DNA of 64,000 nt from contig CP087969.1 of assembly GCA_024703915.1 (NCBI GenBank), positions 5,084,001-5,148,000 of the forward strand, read 5' to 3'. Origin of the DNA: Massilia sp. H-1 (GTDB lineage Bacteria > Pseudomonadota > Gammaproteobacteria > Burkholderiales > Burkholderiaceae_D). Below the pieces are notes generated by a model. It did no database searches, was not told the origin of the DNA, and worked only from the letters and a program-made list of their open reading frames with translations. Shown piece after piece: positions 34,905-45,069 of this stretch. The position numbers and the translations under genes are program-made. How positions within the stretch are numbered: position 1 is the stretch's first letter; the number at the start of each line of letters is the position of its first letter.

Positions 34905-35966
34905 ATGAAATATGCATCGAGCGCCTTGTTTGGCGCGCTGCTGGCCTGTGTGCTGTCTTCGGCCCAGGCAGCGGAAATCAAGGGCAGCTCGTCCGCGGCA
35001 CAACCGCTGTACGTCGCGCTGTCGGGTATTTACAGCAAGACCCAGCCGATGACGCTGGCCTACGAACCAAGCGGCTCGACCGACGGTTTCAAGAAGATCC
35101 GCGGCAACACCGTCGACTTTGGCGCGACCGACATTGCCCTGAGCGTCGAGCAGCGCAAATCGGCCAAGCTGCTGTGCTTCCCGATCGCCATTTCCGGTGT
35201 GGTACCTGTCGTCAATCTGCCCGGCGTGACCAAGGGCAAGCTGCAACTGAGCGGCGACGTGCTGGCCGAGCTGTTCTCGCGCAAGATCACCAAGTGGAGC
35301 GATCCCAAGATCAAGGCGCTCAACCCCGGCCTGACTTTGCCCGATCTGCCGGTGACGGTCGTGGTGCGCGAAGACGGTTCGGGCTCGACCTTCAATTTCA
35401 GCGATTACCTGAGCAAGGCCAATCCGGAATGGTCGGGCACCTTCGGCCGCAACTTCCGCATCGTCTGGGCTGACGGCGTGACCAAGGTCAAGGGCAGCAC
35501 CGCGGTCGTGGCCGAAGTGAAGAAAACCAGCGGCGCCATCGCCTACGTCGACTACCAGTATGCGAATCAGGGCGGGCTGGCGTATGCCCTGCTGAAAAAC
35601 CGCGAAGGCCGCTTCGTCTCGCCTGGCCGCGCGAGCTTCTCGTCGGCGCTGAACAATAGCGCATGGATGAGCAAGGGCAGTTACGAAGAAATGCTGACCG
35701 ACCGTCCGGGCACGGCCTCGTGGCCGATCACGTCCAGCACCTTCGTGCTCATTCCCCAGGCCAGCGGCAATCCGGACCGGACCATCGCCGCCATCAAGTT
35801 CTTCACCTGGGGCTTCATTCACGGCGATTCGGCCGTGGGCAAGGCGGAATTCGTGCGCCTGCCGGACATCGTCCAGGGCCGCATCTTCGGTGAGCTGACC
35901 ACCGTGACCGATGCGGGCGGCGTGCCGCTCAAGTGGTCGCTGTCGGAAGTACTCGCCCAGCAGTAA
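34905..35966 (+). CDS. PstS-like phosphate-type substrate-binding protein (orphan)
   Basis: 353-residue periplasmic protein, intact frame. Signal peptide FGALLACVLSSAQA; then GSSSAAQPLYVALSG, YEPSGSTDGFKKIRGNTVDF and REDGSGSTFNFSDYL, typical of PstS-like proteins, in which the two Ser-rich loops bind phosphate. It is not accompanied by pstCAB or phoU, so it could act as a scavenging or sensing protein, or serve a distant transporter. TonB-linked and phosphatase-linked PstS-like proteins are frequent, so phosphate as ligand is likely but not proven. Confidence 0.85.
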   Translation: MKYASSALFGALLACVLSSAQAAEIKGSSSAAQPLYVALSGIYSKTQPMTLAYEPSGSTDGFKKIRGNTVDFGATDIALSVEQRKSAKLLCFPIAISGVVPVVNLPGVTKGKLQLSGDVLAELFSRKITKWSDPKIKALNPGLTLPDLPVTVVVREDGSGSTFNFSDYLSKANPEWSGTFGRNFRIVWADGVTKVKGSTAVVAEVKKTSGAIAYVDYQYANQGGLAYALLKNREGRFVSPGRASFSSALNNSAWMSKGSYEEMLTDRPGTASWPITSSTFVLIPQASGNPDRTIAAIKFFTWGFIHGDSAVGKAEFVRLPDIVQGRIFGELTTVTDAGGVPLKWSLSEVLAQQ

Positions 35967-36011
35967 TCCGCGTTAAGATGGTCGCCTTCGCAACGACCAG
36001 GCCTAAGCAGC

Positions 36012-37397
36012 ATGACACTGACAGTATCGAGAATCCTGCACGCTTCTACTATGTCTTCGAGTGCGAAGGCACGCAGATCGCGTTCGACCCGGTCTTCGAA
36101 AATCCCTTCAGCCGCAATTGCCATGCTTTCCCGGACGTGCGCTTCGATGTGCAGCAGATCCGGGAAGTGCGCTTTGCGGCGGTCTTCATTTCCCACTTCC
36201 ACGACGACCATTGCTCGATGGAGAGCCTGGATCTGCTCGACCGCGCCACCCCCATTTACCTGTATTGCCAGTTCGCGCAACTGTTCGACATGATCGTCGC
36301 GCTCGGGTTTACTGACGTGCGCGCTCCGCACCGATCTGCCGGTGCAGCTCGGGCCGTTTGCCGTGACCCCGCGCGAAGCGCTCGACGCCGATGTCGATTC
36401 GATGTTCCAGATCCGGGCCGAGGCATGAACGTGCTCAATGTGGTCGATTCCTGGATCGCGCCGGTCGCGCTGGCCCAGCTGGCGGGCGAGGGGCCCTGGG
36501 ACATGGTGCTGTGGCCGTTCCAGACCATGCGCGAGGTCGAAGTGTTGTCGCCGTCGCGGGCCGACGCCGGGCCGCCGGTATTGCTTACCCGAATGGTTCG
36601 ACCAGTTGCGCGTGCTCGATCCCCGCTATGTCGTGCCCAGTTCCTGCCAGTTCGTGCAGGAACCGTGGTCCTGGTACAACCAGGCTTTCTTCCCGATCAG
36701 CTATCGCCAGTTTCACGATGAAATCGAGGCGGCGCTGCCCGGCACGCGCGTGGCCCGCCTCAATCCCGGCGTGGCGGTGCGGCTGGCGGCCGACGGCCTC
36801 TGCATGGCGCCGCCGCTGGCCTGGGTGATTCCGGTGGGCGAACAGGACGTCGACTACGATTTCCAGCCGCAGCTGGCGCCGCCGCCGACGGCCGCGATCG
36901 CGGCCCATTTCGCGCCCCTGAGTCCGGCCCAGCGCGAGCGGGCACTCGATTATTGCCGCCATGGCTTGCTGGACAAGTACCGCGCCATGGAGCTGGAGGA
37001 GGGCGGCTATTTCGACCAGCCGCGCCTGTGGCGCCTGTCGCTATACGAGCACGACGGCGCTTGCACGGAATTTGTGTACCGGGTGCAGGGCGATACGATC
37101 GCCGCCGCGGACGCTAAGCAGCGGCCTACCCCAGGCTGGACCACCGAGTTACCCTTGCAAAAATTATATGCCGCGCTGGAACTGGGAGAGTCGCTGACCT
37201 CGCTCTACCTGCGCATCAACGAGGCCGTGTTTGCCCCGCAGGACGAGGCGGCGCTGGCCGATGCCGAGCTGATCGAGGACCCCTTGATCCGCTGCCTGTT
37301 CAACGACGCTTTCGGCGCCTACCAGGCAGCGCAGCTGCTTCGCTCGGCGTACGGCATTGTAACGATGCAGGTTCTGGAGGATAATGTCCCCCCATGA
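36012..37397 (+). CDS. MBL-fold metallo-hydrolase
   Basis: About 460 residues. The N-terminal metallo-beta-lactamase fold has HFHDDH (HxHxDH) in AAVFISHFHDDHCSMESL, a preceding FYYVFECEGTQIAFDPVF strand and NVLNVVDSWIAP further on. A C-terminal region of about 200 residues follows that I do not recognise. Start ATG 36012 requires a frame correction at about 36042, where the sequence reads HASTMS instead of HAGFYY. More breaks occur at about 36330, 36420, 36588 and 37113 (converted GCCGGC). The ATGA overlap with the DUF3297 gene suggests coupled translation. Confidence 0.78.
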
Positions 37398-37642
37398 ACG
37401 ATACCACCACACTCCCCCCACTGCCGGACCGCCTGTCCATCGATCCACGTAGCCCTTACCACAACGCCGATGTGTTCCAGCGCGACGTGGGCATCATGCT
37501 CAATGGCAAAGAGCGCACCAATGTCGACGAATACTGCATCAGCGAAGGCTGGATCAAGGTATCCGGCGGCAAGGCGCTTGACCGCAAGGGCAATCCGATG
37601 CAGATCAAGCTCAAAGGCAAAGTCGACGCGTTCTACAAGTAA
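37394..37642 (+). CDS. DUF3297 family protein
   Basis: 82 residues, intact. LPDRLSIDPRSPYHNADVF, GIMLNGKERTNVDEYCISEG and KALDRKGNPMQIKLKGKVDA match the small, well conserved DUF3297 proteins of proteobacteria (from memory of the family). No signal or membrane segment. Starts inside the stop of the MBL-fold gene (ATGA), so the two products are probably made together. Function unknown. Confidence 0.85.
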   Translation: MNDTTTLPPLPDRLSIDPRSPYHNADVFQRDVGIMLNGKERTNVDEYCISEGWIKVSGGKALDRKGNPMQIKLKGKVDAFYK

Positions 37643-37663
37643 GCCTGGTAGAACGGCCCAGGG

Positions 37664-39292
37664 TTAGCGCTTGACGGGCTTGGGATACCGGCCCGCCAGC
37701 GCAGCTTCCAGTCCGGGATCGCGCCCGTAAATATCCTGGGCGAACAGGGCAGTGCCGTGCTGGTCGGTAATGGCCGTCGCATAGAACAGCACCACCGGGA
37801 TCACCGGTTTCACACTGACCGTGCGCATCGGCGCCGGTTCCATCGCCGCTTCAATATCTTCCGCTTTCATGGTCGGGTGTCCGGCCAGGACGAACTGCGC
37901 CAGTTCGACCGGCTTTTCCACGCGGATGCAGCCGTGGCTGAGGTCGCGCCGGGTTTTCTTGAACAGCTCGCGCGCCGAGGTCGAGTGCAGGTAGATATTG
38001 TCCGGATTGGGCATGGCGAACTTGACGGCGCCCAGGGCATTGCTCGGTCCCGGACGCTGGCGCACGCGGAACTTGCCGTCCACCAGGCCTTGCATCGTTT
38101 CCGCGTCGACCTTCTGGAGGGGCTCGCCGGGACCGGACAGCGGCACCAGTTCCATCTGGTTGTCGATCAGGTAGTTCGGCTTGGAGCGCAGCTTGGGAAT
38201 GATTTCCGCCTTTTCGATGCTCTTCGGGACGTTCCAGTAAGGATTGAATTCGACGTAGCGCATGGTGCCGATGAACAGCGGGGTTTCATTCTTGACCGCG
38301 GTGCCGACGATGACCCGCATTTCGACCGGCGGCGGCGCGTCGGGCATGCCGAGCTGGAAGGCCCACAGGCGGAAGGTCGGCAGATTGACGGCGATGATCG
38401 GGCCGGCGCCGAAGTCCGGCAGCCAGCGCAGCCGTTCGAGCGTCAGTTCGAGCTGGCGCACGCGCACGCGCAGCGGCACATTGAGCGCGGCGATGGTGCC
38501 GCGGCCGAGCACGCCGTCATCGGTCAGGCCATTGCGCGTCTGGAACTTGCGCACGGCGTCCGCCAGCGGCTTGCTGTACACGTCGTCCGGCGTGGGCGCG
38601 GCGTCGGCAGGCAAGTCGCCCAGCAAGGCCAGGCGCTGGCGCAGCAAGGCCGCGTGCGGGTAGGGCTTGCCTTCCTCGACCTTGGTCTTCGCTTCCAGCG
38701 GCGGCAAGGGCGTTTCCGCCTGCTTGGCCAGTTCGCGGTAGTGGGCCAGCAAGACCTTGACCTTCTTGTACAGGAACACGCTCGGCTGGGCCGCATCCAC
38801 GGCGGCCTAGCAGGCGGTTTTGCGCCAGCGCCGCGCGCAGCTGTTCGACCGGATCGAAGGCCGACAGGCGCGGATCGGGCAGGGTGGTGTGGTACTCGGA
38901 ACGCACGCGGCCTACCTTGAGGTCGGCCAGGAAATGCAGCATCGCTTCGGTCAGCGCCACGTCGGTGGCGGCGGCAATGGCGTCGCCGCGCACGGCGGCG
39001 GCCAGGCCGTCGGCATTGTAGTCGTCGCTCGACAGGCCGCTGGCCGGCAGCATCCTTGAGCAGGGCGACCGCGGCGCGGGCGCTGGCTTGGCTTCCAGAC
39101 CGGCGCATAGCCGTTCTTGCCGTAGAAGCGGTCGAGCCAGTCATGCTCGTCGTAGGGACTGTCATGGTGTGCCGTGCGGCTGGCGGTGGCGGCCAGTTCG
39201 CGGATATCGTCGGCGGGTGCGGCCAGGGCGGCACCGGGGGAAAGCATCAGCAGCAGGGTCAGGGCGAGGGCGTTACCGTGTTTGATTTTCAT
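37664..39292 (-). CDS. L,D-transpeptidase of the YcbB/LdtD type
   Basis: About 540-residue exported enzyme forming 3-3 cross-links in peptidoglycan. Signal peptide LALTLLLMLSPGAALA; an N-terminal scaffold region; a peptidoglycan-binding domain (KPLADAVRKFQTRNGLTDDG); and a YkuD catalytic domain with NIYLHSTSARELF and SHGCIRVEKP, where the Cys is catalytic. Breaks near 38808 (LPAAVD, converted GCCGGC), 39050 and 39090. It ends with RYPKPVKR and is longer than minimal L,D-transpeptidases, as expected for YcbB. Convergent with the DUF3297 gene. Confidence 0.9.
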
Positions 39293-39444
39293 ACTGCGTT
39301 TCTCTGTTCATCCAGCGCACGATAGTACCAGCCAGAACGTTATCAGACAAATAATATTCATGGTTGTTGTTTCCACGTTTAAGCCGCCGTGAACAAGCGG
39401 CGTCCGGTAAGCGTTATAGTGGCGGCCAATGAAACAAGCGTGCA

Positions 39445-41408
39445 ATGAACATGAATGATGCGATTGTAGAGGATGGCGACGACGATGTCCTGCTGCGCGA
39501 GCTCGGGCTCGACCAGCTGGGCGCGCGCCTGGAAAGAATGGAAGGGCGGGTGTTCTTCCGCTTCAGCCGAAGCGTGGTCGAGGCGGGCGGCTTGCGCGTG
39601 CCCTATGAACTGGTGCTAGGCCCAGGGCGTGCTGGCCAAGCCCGGCAAATGGCGCAAGCTCGACCGTGAGGCGCGCGCCAGGATGCTGCAGGAGCGCGTC
39701 ACCGCGGCGGCCGCGCGCGCTCGATGACAGCGTGGCCGAGTTTGTCGACGGCATCAGCGCCCAGTGCGAGGATGCCAACCTCGATCCGGTCGTGTTTCTC
39801 AGTCCGCTGGGCGAACTGAAGACCTCGGAGCCTAGCCAGTTTCCTGTTCGAACGGATTGCCCAGCGCGTCAGCCACGCCATCGAGCGCGCGGCCGAGGAG
39901 CGCCATGCCGAGCGCACCCGCCAGAGCATCAACCTGGCCGAGTATCCGGCCACCTTCGACGTGGCGCGCCGCATGCCGCGCCGCTTCATCGCCTTGCTGG
40001 GGCCGACCAATTCCGGCAAGACCCACCGCGCGATGGAAGCGCTGGCCAAGGCTCCCGGCGTCTACCTCGCGCCGCTGCGCCTGCTGGCGCTGGAAAACTT
40101 CGAACGCTTGCAGGCGGCGCGGCCGCACGGCAAGGAACTGGCGGTCAGCCTGGTGACGGGCGAAGAGCGGCGCCTGGCCGACGGCGCCACCCACGTCGCC
40201 AGCACGGTCGAGATGCTCGACACCCGCACCGAAGTCGAGGTCGCCGTCATCGACGAAATCCAGATGCTGGCCGACCGCGACCGCGGCTCGGCCTGGACCG
40301 CCGCCGTGTGCGGCGCCCCGGCTTCGGTGGTGTACCTGGTGGGCGCACCGGAAGCGCGGCGCGGATCGAAGCGCTGGCCGAGCGGCTCGATTGCCCGCTC
40401 GAAGTGCACATGCTCAAGCGCATGGGGCCGCTGGCGATGGAGAGCACGGCCGTGCGCAAGCTGCGCAACATCCGGCGCGGCGACGCCGTGATCGCCTTTT
40501 CGCGGCGCGAAGTGCTGATGTGGCGCGACATGATCACCGAGCTGGGCCTGGCCGTGGCCACCGTGTACGGCAACCTGGCGCCCGAAGTGCAGCGCGCCCA
40601 GGCCGAGCGCTTCCACGACGGCTCGGCCGACGTGGTGGTGGCCACCGATGCCCTGGCGATGGGGCTGAACATGCCGATCGCGCGCATCGTGATGACCACC
40701 TCGGTCAAGTTCAACGGGGTCGAGGAGGAAGAGATTTCAGCCTCGCTGGCGCGCCAGATTGCTTAGCCGGGCCGGACGCTATGGCGTGCACGAAGAAGGG
40801 CTGGTGGCTAAGCTACGACGACGACACGCACGAGGTCATGCGCGCTGCTGCGCGAAAAGCTCGCGCCCATCAGCGACACCGGTTTCATGGTTGCGCCCAC
40901 GCTCGAGCACTTGCACCGGATCGCGTCGGTCACCGGCGAAACGGCGCTGGCCAAGCTGCTCAAGCGCTTCGTGCATAACATCGACGTGCCGGACGGCTTC
41001 TTTTATCCCCGCATCACCGAGGAGCAGGCCGAGCGCGCGCTGTGGCTCGATACCTTGCCGCTGTCGGTGGCCGACAAGTTCATGCTCTCGCTGGTGCCGG
41101 TCTCGACCAGGGTGCCCTCGCTGCAGCGCGCCTGGGAACAGTGGGCGCACGCGCTGGCCAAGAAGAAAGTCTGCAAGCTCCATCCCGAGCCCGGCGAAAT
41201 GCACTGGCGCAATCTGCAGGAAGTGGAAGACACTTGCCGCCTGTACTCGGCCTATGCCTGGATCGCTTACCGCGCACCCGAGTATTTCCCGAGCGTGGCG
41301 CTGGCCCAGGAGCTGGCGCGGGCATCGGAGCGGGTCGATTCCATCCTGCACGCGCAAAACGCCGCCGCGCGCAAGAAGCATGACAAAAAATTCAAGTACG
41401 TGAAGTGA
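39445..41408 (+). CDS. SUV3-type superfamily 2 helicase
   Basis: About 655-residue ATP-dependent helicase like mitochondrial SUV3. An N-terminal extension of about 170 residues (MNMNDAIVEDGDDDVLLREL) precedes the helicase core: FIALLGPTNSGKTHRAMEAL (Walker A), DEIQMLADRDRG (motif II), VVVATDALAMGLNMPI and RQIAGRAGRYG (motif VI, recovered after repair). A C-terminal SUV3-type segment follows (LTPL-like DTLPLSVADKFMLSLVPVST). Breaks at about 39617, 39720, 39834, 40357, 40763, 40806 and 40850. Such proteins are thought to remodel RNA duplexes; a neighbouring PNPase or RNase gene is not seen here. Confidence 0.88.
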
Positions 41409-41413
41409 AACGC

Positions 41414-41446
41414 TTGACCTTCCCCTGATGGGAAGGATTACCCTAT
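41414..41446 (+). promoter_or_regulatory. CueR-type (MerR family) copper promoter
   Basis: TTGACC (-35) and TACCCT (-10, at 41439) are separated by 19 bases and enclose the dyad CCTTCCC-CTGAT-GGGAAGG. The long spacer and dyad match CueR-controlled promoters such as that of copA. It lies 30 bases ahead of the cusF-copC-copD start. No cueR-like gene is in the window. Confidence 0.8.
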
Positions 41447-41476
41447 TGTGGGTCCGATTTTCCAAGGAATGATGCA

Positions 41477-41770
41477 ATGAACATAGTACGACTGCTGCCG
41501 CTGGCGGCACTGCTGGCTTACACCATCGGCGCCGCGAGCGCAAACGAGATGAGCGACGGCGAGATCCGCAAGGTCGACAAGGATGCCGCCAAGCTGACCA
41601 TCCGCCATGGCGAGCTGAAAAACCTCGACATGCCGCCGATGACGATGGTGTTCCGCGTCAAGGACAAGGCCATGCTGGACAAGGTTGCCACGGGCGACAA
41701 GGTCCGCTTCAACGCCGAGAAGGTCGACGGCGCCCTGACGGTGACGTCGCTGGAAAGAGGCAAGCCATGA
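41477..41770 (+). CDS. CusF-like periplasmic copper-binding protein
   Basis: 97 residues; a signal peptide (LLPLAALLAGTIGAASA after repair of the site at 41515), then an OB-fold CusF domain with NEMSDGEIRKVDKDAAKLTI, MPPMTMVFRV with the Met pair that binds Cu(I), and DKVATGDKVRFNAEKVDG. It would shuttle copper or protect the periplasm. First gene after the CueR-type promoter; its stop overlaps the copC start by 4 bases. Confidence 0.88.
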   Translation: MNIVRLLPLAALLAYTIGAASANEMSDGEIRKVDKDAAKLTIRHGELKNLDMPPMTMVFRVKDKAMLDKVATGDKVRFNAEKVDGALTVTSLERGKP

Positions 41771-42135
41771 TCGCCCGCCATCTGGTCCGGCTGCTGGTCG
41801 CAGGCGCGGCGCTGGTGGTGGCGGTGCTTGGCGCTGGCCCACGCGGTGGTCAAGCAATCGGTGCCTGCCAAGGGCGCCGTGCTGGCTGCCGCGCCGAAGG
41901 AAATCGTCATCACCTTCAACGAAAAGGTGGAAAAGCTGTTCAGCACCGCCACCCTGAAGACCGGCGCCGGCGAAACCGTGCCGACCGACAAGGCCAGCGT
42001 CGATGCGGCCAATCCGGCCGTGCTGCGCCTGCCCGTGCCGGTCCTGACGAGCGGCAAGTATGTCGTTCACTGGACCGCAGTCGGGCATGACGGACACCGT
42101 CTGGCCGAAGCGACATCGGCTTCAGCGTCAAGTAA
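41767..42135 (+). CDS. copC: CopC-like copper resistance protein
   Basis: About 122 residues: a signal peptide, then HAVVKQSVPAKGAVLAAAPK, EIVITFNEKVEKLFSTATL and YVVHWTAVGHDGHRLAGDIGFSVK, the CopC beta-barrel. The first His of the mature protein and the distal HDGH are the Cu(II) ligands in this family. The frame is broken near 41835 and 42108. The stop TAA 42133-42135 directly abuts the copD start, as in many copCD operons. Confidence 0.88.
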
Positions 42136-43042
42136 ATGGCGGCTGCCGCGCTGCTGCAAGTGGCAGCCACGGCCCTGCTCAATGGCGGCTTTGCCTGGAT
42201 GACCGGCGCGCTGCTGGCACGCGCCTGGCTCACACTCGCCCAGTGGGGCGCGCTGCCGGCCGCGCGCGGCGCCGGTCTGGCCGCCGCGCTTGCTTGCCTG
42301 CTGGGCGGCGCTGGCGTGCTGTGGGCCTCGGCCGCGCTGATGGGCGGCAGCACGCTGGCCGATGCGCTGCCGATGTGGTGGCCGGTCGCACATGGCACGG
42401 CCTATGGCCAGGCCAGCATGCTCGCGACGGCCGCCGTGCTGGTGGCGGCGCTGGCCATGCTGCTGCGGCGCGCGGCCTAAGCCTGAACGCGATCGGCGCG
42501 GCTAAGCTTGCTGGTGTTTGCCCTGGCGCGCGCCTCGGCCAGTCACGGCGGGGAGGGCGGTCTGCTCTCGGCTAAGCTACGCCATCGACACGCTGCACCT
42601 GCTGCTGATCGGCGTCTGGCTGGGCGGCGTGGCGGTCGCGGCCTGGTGGGTGCTGCTTAGCGCGCGCCGCCAGGGCGTGGCGGTGGCCTAAGCTATCTCG
42701 ACCAGCTTTCCGGGGCGGCGGGGCTGGCGCTGGCTTAAGCATCATTGCCACCGGCGCATGGAGCAGCTGGCTGCGCCTGTCGGCGCCAAGGGACCTGCTG
42801 GACCACCCCTACGGCATCGCGCTGTCGCTCAAGCTGAGCCTGTTCGGCATCGCCGCCTTGCTCGGCGCCTGGAACCGTTTCTGGGGCTTCCCCCGGGCCC
42901 CGGGCCGGCTTGCCCCGCGCAAGCCTTGCTGGTGCTGCGGATCGAGTCGCTGATCCTTGCAGGCGCGCTGATCATGGCCGCCGTCCTGGTCGCCCGGCAG
43001 CCCCCGCCGCCTGAAAAAAGAACCGGGGTCAGACCTCAATAA
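42136..43042 (+). CDS. copD: CopD-like copper transport membrane protein
   Basis: About 300-residue inner-membrane protein, predicted eight hydrophobic segments: MAAAALLQVAATALLNGGFA, MWWPVAHGTAYGQASM, HLLLIGVWLGGVAVAAWWVL, ALSLKLSLFGIAALLGAWNR and LRIESLILAGALIMAAVLVA. It probably imports copper together with CopC. It contains six converted GCCGGC sites at 42475-42740, which destroy the reading frame as printed; each restores a Gly-containing sequence. The final codons EKRTGVRPQ come from the palindrome copy 4 that has run into the 3' end. Confidence 0.85.
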
Positions 43043-43077
43043 AAAAATTGTTTTTTTATTGAGGTCTGACCCCGGTT
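43021..43077. repeat. GGGTCAGACCTC palindromic element, copy 4
   Basis: 27-base arms around TTG: AACCGGGGTCAGACCTCAAT plus A7 and the complement, ending CCGGTT. It overlaps the end of copD, so it may serve as its terminator, and precedes the convergent PEP-CTERM gene. Confidence 0.9.
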
Positions 43078-43106
43078 GCAGGGGTAGTGCGGTGACGGAC
43101 CGGCGT

Positions 43107-44146
43107 TTAACGGCGGCGGCGTGCACGTACCAGGCTGATGCCACCGAGCAGCAGGCCGAGGGCGACCAGCGGCAGCGACGATGGTTCTGGGACCTGGCGG
43201 TCACGGTCGATCGTGCATTCGCGGCAGATCCACAGCTGTTCGGCACCACCATTGTTGCTGTAGTACTTGATATTGAGCTGCAGGAAATAGTCTCCATTGC
43301 CCAGCGCAGTCGCTTCGTCGTGCAGCGCCTGGTTGAAGGCGGCGAACTCGGCCACCCCGGTGCTGGTATTGTTGTTGACGTAGTAGCCACCGCTGGCATG
43401 ATCGCCATCAGCCAGGCAATCGTTGTCGTTGCTTAAGCGCCGCCGATGTTGTAGGAGCTGCCGTCGATTTTGTCGACGCAGAATCCGGTTGCGCCAGCGA
43501 CATAATCACCAGCACCCGGCGTCGGGTTCCCGCCCGTGTCATCGCAGCCGGAGCCGAGCGTGCTCAACTCGTAGCAGCCCCCCACCAGATTGCCGTCTTT
43601 GTCGACAATGCGCGCCTGACCCCACAGGAAGATGAAGGCAGCGGTCGGGTTCTGGGCCTGATTGTTGTCGAACATGAAGACCAGGTCGTGGCCGTCAAGG
43701 TAGGACTGCAGCAGGCTCAGTTTGATTTCCCAGCGATTGTCCTGGTCACCTTCGAACAGGCCGCCATCTTCATTGACGAAGGTGCCCATTTCATAGGTGC
43801 TGCTCTGATTGCCGGTCGGGGTCAGCATGCGTTCATCCGCAGGGGCGCCGTCCGGGAATGGGTCAGGGAAATTGGTCTGGCCATCGGCCGTTTGCAGTAC
43901 GACAGCCTGGTCCGCGATCTGGCCGGGACCGGACTGAACCGGTATGCCATTGGTGGGCAGGCAGCGTGGATCGAGCGCCGCGGAACAGCTCTTGAGCAAG
44001 TCAAGAGAGTAGACCGTGAAGCTGTTGTACGTGCCGGTCGACATTTCGTTGGCGGCTGGCAGATCAAGCGGGTCAGCGCGCACTTGGGAGGTGGCACATA
44101 GCGCAGCGGCAATCATTGCGCCTTGAAGCAGTTTTGACAGTTTCAT
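43107..44146 (-). CDS. PEP-CTERM sorting-signal protein
   Basis: About 345-residue exported protein starting MKLSKLLQGAMIAAALCATS. The C-terminus VPEPSSLPLVALGLLLGGIS plus the basic LVRARRRR tail is a PEP-CTERM exosortase signal. The body is a beta-rich protein with repeated Asp/Asn/Gly (FMFDNNQAQNPTAAFIFLWG; FEGDQDNRWEIKLSLLQSYL) and Cys pairs, probably a surface or matrix protein. A converted site at 43434 puts a false stop after YNIGG; the true stop is 43107-43109. Only a PEP-CTERM substrate is seen here; the exosortase is elsewhere. Confidence 0.85.
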
Positions 44147-44397
44147 GGGACACCCTTATCGGTAGAGTTGTGCGTACTCTCTATGCACAAAGCATGCCTG
44201 AAAGCCATTGTCCCGAGAAATCATGTACTTATAAAAAGCACATTGAGCATGCACAGAAAACATGTAAATATTTTCGACAGAAACCCTCGTTGTGATTGTT
44301 AAAAGTAAAATTTCGATAACGAAAGAAGACACCTTCTATTGGTATCGCAATAATAATAGGCAGGCAATGTTGCCTGCCCACCCGATACGGCATGGCC
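44147..44397. other. AT-rich intergenic region
   Basis: About 250 bases between the PEP-CTERM gene and hemerythrin; AT-rich with TATAAAAAGC and AAAAGTAAAATTTCG, compatible with a promoter for the PEP-CTERM gene. The right end holds the hairpin listed next. No coding signal. Confidence 0.5.
44345..44378 (-). terminator. Hairpin after hemerythrin gene
   Basis: Stem GGCAGGCAA/TTGCCTGCC with a two-base loop; on the minus strand it is followed by TATTATTATTGCG, so it could end hemerythrin transcription. The T-tract is imperfect. Confidence 0.5.
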
Positions 44398-44896
44398 TTA
44401 CATGGTGATCTGGTTCTTGCGCGCGGCGATCTGCTTAGCCCAGCAGTGCCAGATCGAGCCCGGCCGCCCTGGCTTTCGGGAACAGCTCGTCTTCCTCCTC
44501 CTGCACGTGGTGGTCGATCAGTTCGGACAGCACTTTGACCTTGGCGTCGAACAAGTCTTCGCTCGCTTCCATGTCCATGATTTGCGCGATCAAGTCCTTG
44601 GCCGAGGCGTGCTCGACGACGGCCTCATCGACCATGTCGGCCTGGTCCCTGCCCGCAGCACGGGCGGGGTAGAGAATCTCTTCCTCGGCCGTGGTATGTC
44701 CGATCAGTTCCGTGCAAATCCGGGTGGCCAGCTTCTTCTTGCCGACATAGGCGCGCTCGCCGAGTTCCTCGTATTGCGCGAACATCGCCTTCACCTGCTC
44801 GTGGTCTTCGGTCAGCAGGGCGATCGCGTCCGGGCTGTCGGCCGCTTTCGGCATCTTGGTCGGGGTGCTGCGGGGCGTGGTGGATGAGGTTCGCAT
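44398..44896 (-). CDS. Hemerythrin-like protein
   Basis: About 165 residues; four-helix HHE domain with LLTEDHEQVKAMFAQYEELG, CTELIGHTTAEEEILYPARA, VVEHASAKDLIAQIMDMEAS and ELIDHHVQEEEDELFPKARA, supplying the His and Glu ligands for a di-iron site. Such proteins bind O2 or detoxify nitric oxide or iron. A converted site at about 44435 inserts a false stop after LALLG; the repaired end is ...GRQIAARKNQITM with TAA at 44398-44400. Start ATG 44896 has AGGAGCC at the right distance. Confidence 0.88.
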
Positions 44897-45069
44897 GATG
44901 GCTCCTGTCAATAGCAGAAGTTCATGGTAGGCGAACTCAGATGCAGCTTGCGTAGGCGCACTTGCAGGCAGCACGTAGGACGCGATCCCAAGCCGTGCGC
45001 ATCCGCCAGTTTGGCGCACCGTCGGATATACTTGCCCGCTGGGACTAACTACATAAGAACAGGCAATAC

